Positions 36,476 to 47,700 of a stretch of 64,000 nt of DNA are shown piece after piece (the stretch's first letter is position 1; each line of letters starts with the position of its first letter). The stretch covers positions 17,906,456 to 17,970,455 of the forward strand of contig NC_051095.1 of assembly GCF_901709675.1 (NCBI RefSeq). The letters are read 5' to 3'. Origin of the DNA: Syngnathus acus (Eukaryota > Chordata > Actinopteri > Syngnathiformes > Syngnathidae). A model generated the notes under the pieces. That model was not told the origin of the DNA. It ran no database searches and saw only the letters and a list, made by a program, of their open reading frames with translations. The position numbers and the translations under genes are program-made.

Positions 36476-38219
36476 CTATCTTTATTGTTTATTGTTATCT
36501 GTCCAAAGCAGGTTGTCTCCACTATGTTTATTAAAACAATGTGATGACACACGGCCCCCATCTACAGCGTGTTATACGTTGTTGAGCTTCCCAAAGTTAA
36601 GGAGAAGGGGTGGTGTAAAGCATTTCTTTTTAATAATGAACGGGCTTTGAAGTGTTCCCTCTCAACACTGCAGCAAGGTCTTAGGTCTTCAAGTAAACAT
36701 TGTCTGAAGTTGAGATGGACTGAATGCTGAAATGCATTTCCATTTATATGCACTCTTTTATAATGTATGTATTGAATTTCTTCAGAGTTGTCACTGAAGA
36801 GTAACATCTGTTTCTAAAAGAAAAATAAGTGTGCCAATTTCTTTCTCTGTGGTCTTATGCATAGCTACACTACATGCAACAATTGTCATGGGAGCAATGA
36901 TATTGTCTGCTGTCTACACAAGCACATATTTTGAGCATATTTACTATTGAAATCAAGTTAGGGTTTGATCAGAGCAAATGACTCCAATGAATCATCTTTA
37001 ACCTTCTGTAATTTGAAGGGGCATGATTTCAAACAAAATCATGTGGGCCAATATCCCAAATGGTTAAAACTGGGTGACAGGGTGGCTAACACTACTGACT
37101 CTCACCTGGAAGGTCCACGGTTGCCTGCCTGGACCAGACTGTTTGTGTTGTCTCCATGCCTCAGGCGTGCTTGAAAACTTCCGATTTTTATGGTCTGATT
37201 GAATTTTAGATTAAGTCCAAACGGTGACCCAGCCTTTCATTATAAAGTTGTATATGGTTGGCAAGAGTTAGCGGCAAAGGGCTGTAATGAATATGAATAT
37301 CTAGAATTGCAGCATTTTCAGCTCGTATTGCATATTTTTTGTTGTTCAAAAAATGTGACCACCTTTTTTTGTGTTTGCCGCTCAATAAACACCAACAAAT
37401 TAATCTAAAATGTGCATGTTTATAAGGCGTTTTCCCGGCTGTGTCAAGAAGTGATGATAAAAGACCGTCTTTCTGCAAAGGGCAGCTGTGAAAGCCACAG
37501 GGAGCAAACAAATAAATTCATGAATACAATGCATACTCAAACAAATAGCACCATCTCCAGCATTCAAAAAACAGCATCTTGGTTTGATTTAGTACCACCA
37601 CATTCATTTTAATAATTTTGAATTCTGCTTTTGTTTTTATTACAGTGAACTCTCTTAACAATCTGTAGAACCATTTTCTCTTCTGGATTATGTTTCCATG
37701 ATGTGAAATGACACTCATGAAAAATAAACCGGAACTGTTTCTTAAGGAACTGTCACTCAGGGTTCTCTTGCAAAAAAAGAGCCAGACAGGTCCCACAGAC
37801 GCAATAAAAGCGACATGACAAGATCATTTGCACACATCAGATAGTATTACTCATCAGTATGAATAAGTACAGTAATGAGCTTTTTCAGTCAAGCACCATC
37901 TGTTGGAATAGGTGGTGCACTGCATTACTTGCCCATTCTTTTTCCCACTTGCAAAATATCTGTTGTTTATAGTAGAAATACGCTCTTAGTGCAGTGTCTT
38001 CTTATTTCTAGCGTTATGGTATTTGTATCATCTTTACCTCAAATCAGTAGCCATTTCATTATGTTTATGCAACTGCAATTAACAAACCAAACATACTGTA
38101 CACATGTGCATGTATGACTTTGGTGTCATAGACTTTTGAACTTTGACCATGCTGTTTATGTTGAAGCAACCTTTGATCATACACTATATTTTTCCTCCCC
38201 TGCCACACATGCATACTTG
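36476..38219. other. No recognisable gene or repeat
   Basis: AT-rich sequence with short open frames of no recognised identity. Confidence 0.4.
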
Positions 38220-38600
38220 TTTCATTCTTTCTTGCTGCTGCTTTCATCACCATGGAGCCACAGCCCCCACCCCTGATGGGCTGTGGCTGGATTGCTGTCA
38301 TGGTGTCCCTCCCTTAGTTCTCTGTGTGGCACTTCAGCCACAGCGATGTAGCCGGCCACAGAGCCTTTAGGCAACCAGCCGCCTCCAAATCTGAAGGGAT
38401 GAAGCACATGTTGCCACAGATAAACCACCATGATCAATCTCATGGATGCGCAGCGAATCGGTGGAGCGAAAGGCTTTGAAAATCAAGCCTTGTCCCCCAT
38501 GTGCCCAGCAATGATGATTTGGTCAGTGGAGCCAACGGCAACCAGCAGACATCAAGGAAGTTGGACCAGCAAGCCTGTCAGTTCTCAACACTAATTAAAC
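38220..38600. other. GC-richer unique-looking block
   Basis: This block is clearly richer in GC than its flanks and contains no repeat I recognise. A minus-strand frame (38443 to 38222) reads MVVYLWQHVLHPFRFGGGW, then LPKGSVAGYIAV, without a known domain. Conserved non-coding DNA or an unrecognised exon are both possible. Confidence 0.25.
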
Positions 38601-39427
38601 ATACACAATCAGACCAAATGATATGCTGCCAGCAGGGCAAAGCTCACATCCTTTGGTCTCAATAAAAGCCATCCCTGCCAGTGAGATTATTTGTCACAAA
38701 TATCACGTGCTCATGGAGACGCTTGTCTGGCAAAACATATATAACAAATGACGAGGTCGTTGATGTTTATTAAGGGATTCTGTGCTAGAAGTTTTGACAT
38801 GGCAATATTATCTATCTCTTTAAGACAATAAACGTTTAAAAAATGTCTAGAGCGTGTTAGTTTTAAGTTTTAGATAAGATTTCAATCAAACAAATAAAAT
38901 TACCCAAGGTCTAATTTGGATTTTACATCAACACGTGACATCACAATTACATAATTATTCACCCATCTAGTGTTGTCACCATACCAAAGTTTTGACTTGA
39001 AGACAATGTTCAAGTTACATGGCACATATTACATAGCACAAGTGATATGAGTGATCCATTTAGTTTTATACGCCATATGTTTTAAGATAGTGATCGCTTG
39101 ATAGGAGACCCAACCAGTCGTGTGTATTGTTTCACAACAATATTTATAATTCCTGTGAATGAAATGTGTAAGTGCCCAATTTGTTGCCAAAATGCAACGA
39201 GCGGGTACGTATACCGCACGCATATCAAAAAATGGGAGCGATAAAGGCCTTTGTGTGGCGGCAGACGCGCTGTGTGGCGGCCCCGTCTGTGTTGGAGTGC
39301 TTTGGCTGTTATTTTTTTCTTCAAGTACCGATACTGGGGAATTATGGTATCGTTTTTTTTTTTGACAGCTAAAATTCATAATAATATATTAGTATCAGTA
39401 CTTGGTTCAACAGCATACTCCTATAAA
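38601..39427. other. No firmly recognised element
   Basis: The part around 39220-39410 contains GTGTGGCGGCAGACGCGC, TACCGATACTGGGG and TAGTATCAGTACTTGG, which look like pieces of a decayed DNA transposon. I could not define its ends. Confidence 0.3.
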
Positions 39428-39485
39428 CATTTTCTATACCCTTTATCCACATTAGGCTCAGTGGTGAGCGAGAACCTAGCTGACT
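39428..39485 (-). mobile_element. Decayed tRNA-SINE 3' fragment
   Basis: CATTTTCTATACCCTTTATC, ATTAGGCTCAGTGGTGAGC and CTAGCTGACT follow the reversed end of the SINE body, with many changes. Only about 60 bp is recognisable. Confidence 0.5.
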
Positions 39486-40533
39486 CTGAGATTTCATATG
39501 TATTCCTTTAATGATACTTGTACAATGACCGGTAGAGAGGGTCTATTCCTTGAATAGCTGCCCATGCTTCCCTTGCTGTTCATTCTTTGTGAGAGCTAAA
39601 AAAAAAAAAGACTTGTGTTTACTGACAACCTTGAACGTGTGAATGTGAAACAAAACCACCCAATTGATGGTGAACCTGACAATAGAGCCACTTTTGAACA
39701 AGAGTTACGTGAAGTTCAAAAATATTTTCTATGAATGCAAGTTTCAACAAATTCATGTACTGTGTACACAAAGGCCACATTTCCTCCAAGGACCTTGGTA
39801 CTGCGTGAAATAAACCATGGTCTGTCAGATGCAATATTTCTTAAAAAGGACACCATGAAACATGCTTTCATTTCAGTTGACAATATATGTTGTATTATAT
39901 CTTATTCATATTCATGCATACTTATGTATGCAGTTTTTTTTACTAATGAGGAAACTGCATTCAGTACTGTACTAATGGCAGCTGAAAAGAAGACAAGTTG
40001 CCTTCAAAATAATACATATGGTATGGTAAAGCCTTATTGAAAAGAAAAAGAATGTTTCTTGCAACAACCTAGGCAAGGTTGCAGCAAGGCCCTGTGATTT
40101 CATGAGCAAAGATCAGAGTGACAGTTTGACTGAGTTTGAGTGGCATCTGTTCGGGTTCAAGTAACTGTTCTTATATGATGTCAACAGTTCAAGTGGACTC
40201 CTTGCTCAGCTTGAATTAATAAAAGGGCTTGGCTCCCGCTTCACTCCAGCACACATATAGGGTATGCTCTGTTGAGTGCTGCAGTCTACTTCCTCTGCAG
40301 GTCCTCATTTCTATCCAAAAGCAGAGAGAAAGTATTCAACTATGCTACTACCATATTTATATAAGAACGTGTTTCTGGAATCTGTCTTGTGTGGGAAACT
40401 GTTCTTCATAAGCAGCAAAGCTGACATGAATACACATAACATGTTTACAAACAAGAAAACATTTTATTTTCCTTAGTAGATGAACATTGGCTTCATATCT
40501 TATGTCCATTTCCATCTAAATACTGGTTTCCAA
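39486..40533. other. No recognisable gene or repeat
   Basis: No exon or named element was found. Confidence 0.4.
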
Positions 40534-40723
40534 TTTCCATGTACCGTAATTTTCGGACTATAAGTCGCGGTTTTTTTTCATAGTTTGGGTGGGGGGGCGA
40601 CTTATACTCAGGAGCGACTTATATACATATATATGGGTTTTTTTCACTTTTTTGGGCATTTTATGGCTGGTGCGACTTATACTCCGGTGCGACTTATAGT
40701 CCGAAAATTACGGTATTTCCATG
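40534..40723. mobile_element. 174-bp hAT-like MITE, copy 2, with 8-bp TSD
   Basis: The element at 40542-40715 has ends TACCGTAATTTTCGGACTAT and its reverse complement. It is flanked by the perfect 8-bp direct repeat TTTCCATG (40534-40541 and 40716-40723), which assigns the family to the hAT superfamily and fixes its outermost base as T of TACCG. It carries no coding sequence and must be mobilised in trans. Confidence 0.95.
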
Positions 40724-41814
40724 CAATTTAAAAAAAAAACACACATTTTGTGCATTATTTTAAAATTCTCTTTATGACCTGATATGACATTTTAAAATGA
40801 TCCGTGCCTGACCCCATTTTGTACCTTGAGTTCTAATTAAATTGTTTTTAAGAATGATAGCCTATTGGAGACAGAAGGTGTGACACGGGAGATGTTGTCA
40901 ATCATTTGCATGCACCCGCAGGTCCATCCAGCAGCCTAGTGCAGACTTGTTTCTTTGGCCGGATTATTCACCTCCCGTTAGCAACAAAAGTTAAAAAGAA
41001 GGACTTGGGCAGCCCTCGAGACAAAACAAGGTCACACTATCTGCTTCTCATGCGCCGAATTTAAAGGTAATGAGAGGAGCCGGTACTATCAGACTTGCAC
41101 TGGGCATGAAAATGGAGCGCTTTGTGTTTTGCAAGACTAATAAATTGATATTCCAGGATATTGACAGTGCCCCCACCCCAAACAAACAAACTGATTCAAT
41201 GTGAATATACTAACTGTCTAGGTAATTTGGTATTTTTTGTTGATTTTGGTAGCTTGTCTGAATAAATGTGGCACAAGTATGGTGTAAATTGAGCACAGAA
41301 CTGAGGTATGTTGCGCCATCTCTCATTTTGCCCTCCCTTCATCACGCAACCTTCCCTCCTCCCCTTTCTCTCTTTAGAAAACCTCCCCATCCATCCTCAT
41401 CTATCCCCCTCTCTTCAGATCTTCCTTCCTCGACTCTCTTCCTGGATTAAGCGATCCCATAGTCATACATGTTTGTTCTGGATGACACCCATCTTTTTTT
41501 CCCCAAGTACTTCTAAGTACTTATAAGCAAACAACATCCAATAGTAAAACAATAGTTTCTTTTTCTTTCAACATAGGATGGAGAATGCATTAACTGAAAG
41601 AAAACATGCCCTGAAAGAGAATATATAAACCTAGTTTGGGTTTATTTCTTATTTTCTCTGGGTCCCTGGGAACTGATTGCAAACATTTCAATGACACATT
41701 ACATATGAAAAGATTTTGTCCATAGATATTTTTCACCCCTTGTTGAACAGTTAATGTATATATTGTGACATTGCACAAAGATGCAAACTTTGGTAACGTT
41801 TACATTCATGATGT
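40724..41814. other. No recognisable gene or repeat
   Basis: A pyrimidine-rich patch lies at about 41320-41450. No coding exon or repeat family was identified. Confidence 0.4.
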
Positions 41815-41985
41815 CGCGATAAATTGTATAACAAAAAAAAACCCGATATGAAACAGAAAATCAGTTTTAATGGAACCGAACCAAATCGAATCATTCCACT
41901 TCAAAATGTACCATTCTTGAAGCGTATCGCACCCCATGTATTGTGATAAGAATCTAATCGGCTTTTGAGAGCGGCACACATCAGA
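41815..41985. mobile_element. Possible decayed DNA transposon fragment
   Basis: The phrases AACCGAACCAAATCGAATCA and GAAGCGTATCGCACCCC, with GTGATAAGAATCTAATCGG, resemble the GAATCGAATCG-rich interior of fish hAT-type elements. Ends and target duplication are not visible. Confidence 0.25.
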
Positions 41986-44777
41986 CAGACACGACAAAAG
42001 CTCCAAATATACTTATTTTGTCTCTTTGACTTACAGAATTGCATTGCAAAATTGTCTACCCTTAACAGAAAATTAATCACAACTTATTCTTATTTCAATG
42101 TGTAACAAATATCCCTCTAATGTAATCAAGATGTCAAAAGCCAAACAGCTCAAGTTTCAGTAGGTATGCTAAACATTGCAACATCTGCTATCGATGTTAA
42201 GATTTTATGGCTATTTGTTTCTTTTTAGTAAGCAGAGAATGCGTAAAGTATGTGACCGATTTGTCACTGAATTGATACGTGATGCTTAGGGCAAAGAGCA
42301 ATAGGTTCAATTCATGGTGAAAAAGTTTTTGAAATATTGAAATCACCCTTTATTTCTCAGTGAATAAAGCATGTGGTAAAGAGCTATCTAGGAAGGCATG
42401 CAATTTTGTTGCAATGATACAAATTTAATTTTGATCTGTGCTCCAACGGGACCTTTTCTATATGTATGTCACACTATTATCTTCTCAGTCTAATGCTTGA
42501 AGCCAAGTCATTTTGATGTGTCACTATCTGCCCTATACTATTGTTTGCATATTTTAATAGGCTTTTTGCAAATTCATCTGTTCATTGACATCTTTTATTT
42601 TAGCACCACTCTGCTGCTCCTCAGGAGGCAACAGTGAGTGGCTGTACACTCACAAAAGTGAAATGTTGATTTTTTTTTTCCCACCAAACTTTTGCATGTT
42701 GCCCTGGGAAATGATTTTCTATTCGTGTTTTTATGTTTAAAAAAACATTGGTTGGGACACTGACATTAAAATATTTATAAAACACTGTCGTAAATCAAAC
42801 TGTACCCTAGAGCCTATGCCTGTATCAAAAGACTTAGTTTAGTTTTATTTTACTGTAGTGTGACATCTTACTCTATCTAATCTGACCATGAGTGTTGCAT
42901 TTAGATGTTTTGTTGTGATCTGTTGTGTTTTGTTTTGTTTTGTTTGAAGTCAGTTAATTTAAGAATTTGGCCACTTGTTTCTGGATGGTAGCTACTTTCA
43001 GGCAAAACTTTACACACTGCACAATAACATATATTAGTGTATGTGTTCAAGGCCCAGAATACATAAAACGATCCGCAACTATGTTGGAGCTGCATGAAAA
43101 CGTGTCTTAAGGTTCGCCAGATGCTCAGGAATGCCTAGGGCACTTTATGTTTTCACCTTTTCTGAAAATGAGCAGAATTTGGTTTTGCATATTTTATTAA
43201 ATGTGAAATGGCAGTCTTAATATCACGGTTGGATCAAATTGGACCTCCAGGTCAACATTGACTCATTCTAAAACAGCTTTAGCTTCCCAGAACTTATGGC
43301 TTTAATTAGTGCAACATGCAAATGATCTCACTTTCTGTTACATGGCCAGATTTGAGTTTCTCTATGTGATGTGAAACACAATAAAAATGTGTCATTCCAC
43401 TCATATTGTGCCCAGCTGCCATCACATTAGTGTTAAAAATCAGTAAGATCTGTTTGGCAACAATTTGTCAATTAACAAAGGTAATAAAAGAGATGCCTCA
43501 ACAGTAAAGCAACATCAAGATATGCTCTAGGACAGCAGTATTTTCCCCTAAACTTGTCTAATTTTCTCTTAACATGTCCTTGATCAAAGAGATGAGCAGG
43601 ATTGAGTGGAGGTTCCTACTTGGACCAGAGGCAAATACAGAAACTACGCAGTTTCGCTATTATATTTATATGGAAATAGAAACATAGAAAAATACCGGAG
43701 ATACCCAGATGTCTATCTATTATGTTTTTTCTTAATGTATGTATACCTTAATGCTTGCATGCTCTCAATCCAAAATAAATCTAATTATTTGTTTATGTGT
43801 TATGACTTTCTATTTTATGTTTCTTTGCTGGTGTATTGGCTCAATATTTGCTAAATAGAGCCAAAGTGAAGTCTGTTATACTTAATAAATATGATAAAAA
43901 GTGTTTTTTTTGGAGGGGGGGGTTAATCTGTAAACTCCCCCATTTGACTCTTCATTGCATTTCGACCTTGCTTTGGACTAAGCTTGAAATTGTTTTATAT
44001 TGCATTGACTGATAATCATCCCAAACATTTTATCACACAACCAGCCTACTATGACCACATTTTTGGAATTGTGTTCCTGGCTAACCTTGTTGTGTGATGT
44101 GTTTAGTAACCCACTTTCCCCTCGATCTTGATATGCTGTTTGACTTGATTACAGTTGTGTTCAACGGAACTTGGGACGGGCAGTCCTCCAGCTCAATCAT
44201 ATTGATTTTCCATAACAATATGAAGAACACTGTTCAGTGCCAAGGATTAATGAATTGCATCTTCAGAGTCACTTTGGCATTTCTAATGAAGGTAGATGAA
44301 ATTCCCTGAACAGACCAGCTGTGTTTGAATTGGAGCTCACTGCGCCAGGATCCGGGCATGGTGAAGTCAGGGGGAGAAAAAAAAAACATTTTCCACAGAG
44401 TCATAAATCTTCCTTTGGTCTGTCAGATAATTTTACTAAAAACATATGATTCAAAGTGTGACATTTATCATCATCAGGCCCAGAGCGTTTTAGCCTCTTT
44501 TCTGGGCCCTCCTATGTTTTCTGATTTGAACACGTTTGTTGTCTGTAAAGACGATTCGTAAAATATTTCATTCAACGTTGGATTTTAAAGTTTGGTAAAA
44601 GATTGGATTCTTTGCATTTCTTTACTAAACATTGAAAATAATGAATTTCATTCATGGTAAGGGAACCAATAATACCAATATGTGTAAATATAAAAACAAT
44701 ACATACTTGGACTGCAGAATTTTGTGGTTCTAGATACAGTATATGAAATTCATCTGTGTATACACAATAAATGAGCA
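41986..44777. other. No recognisable gene or repeat
   Basis: This 2.8-kb stretch is AT-rich, with poly-T, poly-G and poly-A runs (near 42670, 43900 and 44382). No supported gene or mobile element was found. Confidence 0.4.
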
Positions 44778-45044
44778 TACCGTATTTTCCGAACGCTAAG
44801 TCGCTCCGGAGTGTCAGTCGCACCAGCCATAAAATGCATAATGAAGAAGAAAAAGACACATGTAAGTCACACAGGAGTATAAGTCGCATTTTTGGGAGAA
44901 ATGTATTTGATAAAATCCAACACCAAGAACATATACCATAATTTTCGGACTATAAGTCACGGTTTTTTTCATAGTTTGGGTGGGGGGGCGACTTATACTC
45001 AGGAGCGACTTATATGTGTTTTTTTTTTTCAAAATATTTAAAAA

Positions 45045-45112
45045 AAAAACAAACAAAAAACAAAACAATGAAACCGCGATAAACGAACCGCAATGTAGCA
45101 AGGGATTACTGT
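45045..45112 (-). mobile_element. Terminus of a Tigger/mariner-like MITE
   Basis: The sequence AACCGCGATAAACGAACCGC, then AATGTAGCAAGGGATTACTGTA, reads on the minus strand as a TACAGTAATCCCT-type end followed by CGCGGTT motifs. This wording is common to fish Tigger-like non-autonomous elements. Only one terminus is visible, so a piece was probably captured inside the larger element. A second decayed copy lies at 55570-55640. Confidence 0.45.
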
Positions 45113-45300
45113 AATTTGAATTTCAAGTGACGACAGCAGCGCGAAACCATCTGCGTCACTCCAATTCATTAAATCCATCAATCGTCCTTTGTCAACAATG
45201 CGTGCGCGCCGCTGACGGCTCTTGCACTTAAAAATATTCCACAGGCCCATATAACGATATATAAATTATATATCAAATAACTATTATATAAGCAATAATG

Positions 45301-45425
45301 TTATCAAACCATCTGTGCACTCTAAATCATTAAATCCATTGATCAAATTCCTCGTCCTTTGTCAACATCGCCGCGCGTGCGCCCTGACGTCAGCCTCGTC
45401 GTTATTCCACAGATCTACTATATAA
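45301..45425 (+). repeat. Diverged direct copy of the palindrome arm
   Basis: The order AAACCATCTGTGC, AAATCATTAAATCCATTGATC, TCGTCCTTTGTCAACATCG and TATTCCACAG repeats that of the left arm at 45144-45257 with many differences. The inner element therefore carries at least three versions of this module, plus an older one at 46560-46730. Confidence 0.75.
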
Positions 45426-45520
45426 CTATATTGTAGCGTTAACAAAGTTCAAGGAAAGACGTGGGTTTGGTAAACGGCTCTTTATTTAACAAAACAAACT
45501 TACAGGCGTGTGGCGGCGTG

Positions 45521-45738
45521 GACTTCCAGCCACGGAAGGGGAAGAGAGCTCCATACAATAGGACTGGGCGTGCGTAAAAGCCATGACCGAGCCCCATCCA
45601 CCGTCCTCGGACAGCCACCCGGCTGAGCGCCGGCCCTCGACTTCCATCCACGGAGGTGAAAGACAGCTCGGTAGAGGAGGACCGGGCGTGCGTAAAAGCA
45701 TTGTCCGAGCCCCATCCACCGTCCCTGGACGAGTCGAT
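45521..45738 (+). repeat. Two tandem 118-bp units, third copy inverted downstream
   Basis: Unit 1 starts GACTTCCAGCCACGGA at 45521 and unit 2 starts GACTTCCATCCACGGA at 45639, a period of 118 bp. Both contain GGGCGTGCGTAAAAGC and CCGAGCCCCATCCACCGTCC. A third copy lies in reverse at about 45873-45993, so it forms a second, inner inverted repeat with units 1 and 2. Open frames across these units in several phases are composition artefacts. Confidence 0.85.
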
Positions 45739-45759
45739 CTTTGTCCTTTATGTAAACAA

Positions 45760-45865
45760 CCGCCGCGCTGCTGACGCGACGTCGCGCTGCTGACGCGCGA
45801 CCGCGACGTCGCGTCGCGCTGCTGACGTCAGCAGCGCGACGTCGCGCGTCACTCGACGGAGTTCT
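45760..45865. repeat. CpG-rich palindrome cluster with CRE-like sites
   Basis: The block is almost entirely permutations of GCTGACGCGACGTCGCG. It includes a perfect 28-bp palindrome centred on TGACGTCA at about 45826-45833. TGACGTCA is the consensus cyclic-AMP response element, and another copy sits at about 45384-45391. Whether any factor binds here is unknown. The extreme CpG density stands out against the CpG-poor surroundings and implies youth or protection from methylation decay. Confidence 0.85.
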
Positions 45866-46885
45866 CTTTCACTTTCGTGGATTGAAGTCGGGCGCCGGCG
45901 CTCGGCCGCGTGGCTGTCCAGGGACGGTGGTTGGGGCTCGGACAATGCTCTTGCATGTAAAGAGGCACGCCCGGTCCTCCTCTACCAAGCTGGTCGTTAT
46001 ATGGGCCTGTGGAATATTTTTAAGTGCAAGAGCCGTCAGCGGCGCGCACGCATTGTTGACAAAGGACGATTAATGGATTTAATGAATTGGAGTGACGCAG
46101 ATGGTTTTATTAACGTGTTATTTATGTAATAGTTTTTTGAATAACTCTGAATTTTACGTCAGGGCCGTTCTCAGCTCTTAGTTTGTGTTTATGTCACGTT
46201 AGCATAGCTATCGTTTAGCCTGTTGTTGCTCGTTCATGACTGTTCTTGGTGTTGGATTTTGTCGAATAAATTGCCCCCCAAAATGCGACTTATACTCCGG
46301 AGCGACTTATATATGTTTTTTTTTCACTTTTTTGGGCATTTTATGGCTGGTGCGATTTATACTCCGGTGCGACTTATAGTCCGAAAATTACGGTATGTCA
46401 TCTTGAAAGGCAATTTGAAATAAAAATAGAATAGGCAACAGGCTGAACGGTACGGTATGCTAACGTTACATAAACACATAAACCAGGAACTGAGACTGTG
46501 CCTGACATAACATATTAAGAGTTATTCAAATAACTATAGCACATATAACATGCTAACAAGTTTATCGAACCATCCGTGTCGCTCCAAATTATTAAATCCA
46601 ACGAAATCTTCATCCTCTGTGTCACTTCTAAACAACTCTGCTAACTCTGGAAGTAGAAGATGCAGCGCTTCCTCTTTACATGGTTTACGTCAGACTCGTC
46701 AGTTTCAGGTCCAATTATTCCACAGGCCTAGAGCGTCCTCATGCGGTTTAGTGTGAAAATAATATGTGAAACGATATAATGTGTTAATGGTTTCACACAT
46801 TAGTCGCTCCTGAGTATAAGTCGCAACCCCGGCCAAACTACGAAAAAACTGCGACTTTTACTCCGGAAAAGACAGTATATGGAGA

Positions 46886-47033
46886 ATTTATAGAGCATAA
46901 TATTTCTGTTAATCGATTGCAAGGAAAAAAATAAACCAAAGAATATTTTTGACCATGTAAATAGTGTTCAAGAAGAAATTAAAGCAGCAAATAATGTATA
47001 TTTGGAGAAAGGTGGTGCTGTACGTTTCTCTTC
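46886..47033. other. No recognisable gene or repeat
   Basis: Short AT-rich spacer between two composite insertions. Confidence 0.4.
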
Positions 47034-47416
47034 GTCTAGAGCAGTGATTCTTAACCTTCTTGGAGGTACCAAACCCACCAGTTTCATATGCGCATTCACC
47101 GAACGCCTCTTCAGTGAAAAATAAAATAATTATTTTCAAATTCAAGACATAGATGATTTTTACTGGTGCACAAAATGAGCCGCGCATGAACGTCACCTTG
47201 TTCAAAGAACAAAACCAACACAATGCATGAACTCACAACAAATTACATACCTGCAAATCAGTGTGACTTCTGCTGTTGCCTTTGCAAGACCAGTTCAGAT
47301 ATGCGTCATCACGAATTTACACGATAAATCAAGTGTGTTCAAACCTCCGCAGTGGAGGCTCTGCCGAACCCCTGAGACCGACTCACCGAATCCCTAGGGT
47401 TTGATAAGAACCACTG
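47034..47416. mobile_element. Non-autonomous hAT-like element
   Basis: The element at 47042-47416 begins CAGTGATTCTTAACC and ends with the nearly complementary GATAAGAACCACTG. The interior carries AGCCGCGCATGAACGTCACC and no transposase. The 8 bases before it (GTCTAGAG) do not match those directly after 47416. They match 6 of 8 with ATGTAGAG at 47699-47706, which is where the flank would be if a second element (47419-47692) had inserted across its right border. Confidence 0.75.
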
Positions 47417-47700
47417 ATAATTTTTCCAGTAGGGGCGCGCGCCCACAGGAAAAAAAATCGAACATCACCCACGCCGTTCGCTGATCGCTAAAACAACATC
47501 CGGGTCCGGGAGGCAAACGGTGAATGGATAACATCGCGCACATAGAATAGCGCAAGCACATTCGCGCAAGACCGAAAGAAAAAAAACGGCATGAAAATGA
47601 AGAATCGAAAAAGCTCGATTTTTTTCAACCGGGGCGCAGGGAGTCCTAACCGGGGCGCCGCCCCGGCTCGCCCCGGCTTGGCTACGCCACTGCCACTGAT
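47411..47700. mobile_element. Second hAT-like insertion, 8-bp direct repeats
   Basis: The perfect 8-bp repeat CCACTGAT (47411-47418 and 47693-47700) brackets a 274-bp GC-rich segment ending GGCTTGGCTACGCCACTG. That end matches a CAGTGGCGTAGCCAAG-type hAT terminus. The left end (AATTTTTCCAGTAGGGGCG) matches it poorly, so it is probably truncated or rearranged. The repeat CCACTGAT would duplicate the last six bases of the element at 47042-47416, which fits a nested insertion. Confidence 0.55.

Larger units (their letters stand above)
45144..46107. repeat. Long inverted repeat: 114-bp arms, one mismatch
   Basis: The left arm at 45144-45257 and the right arm at 45994-46107 are reverse complements at 113 of 114 positions by eye. 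The only difference is CCATCAATCG against CCATTAATCG. The loop is 736 bp. Such arms could fold into a stable hairpin if transcribed and could extrude as a cruciform in DNA. The near-identity points to recent formation or to gene conversion between the arms. Confidence 0.95.
44934..46395. mobile_element. Long member of the TACCGTAATTTTCGG family
   Basis: The left end is TACCATAATTTTCGGACTAT, with one change from the 174-bp MITE, and the right end is the complementary ATAGTCCGAAAATTACGGTA. The first ~85 bp and last ~125 bp match the two halves of the short MITE. The 1.25-kb interior is unrelated to the MITE and holds a long inverted repeat, tandem units and a CpG-rich core, with no transposase. 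It is either a longer non-autonomous relative or a MITE that captured foreign sequence. Confidence 0.8.
44778..46877. mobile_element. Composite of hAT-like MITE-family elements
   Basis: An outer, more diverged element seems to start TACCGTATTTTCCGAACGCT at 44778 and to end CTCCGGAAAAGACAGTA at 46877. Inside it lies an inner, better preserved element (44934-46395). The left outer remnant (44880-44925) is homologous, in reverse, to 46233-46300 of the inner one; both share ATTTGATAAAATCCAACACC-like text. The right outer part (46540-46790) repeats in decayed form the CCATC...ATTAAATCCA...TTATTCCACAGG order found in the inner element. No perfect 8-bp flanks were found at either level. Confidence 0.7.

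Noticed and set aside
45439-45945. Several overlapping proline- and arginine-rich open frames on both strands
   Set aside because: They are open in many phases because the CpG-rich tandem units have few stop codons. No phase shows a protein motif.
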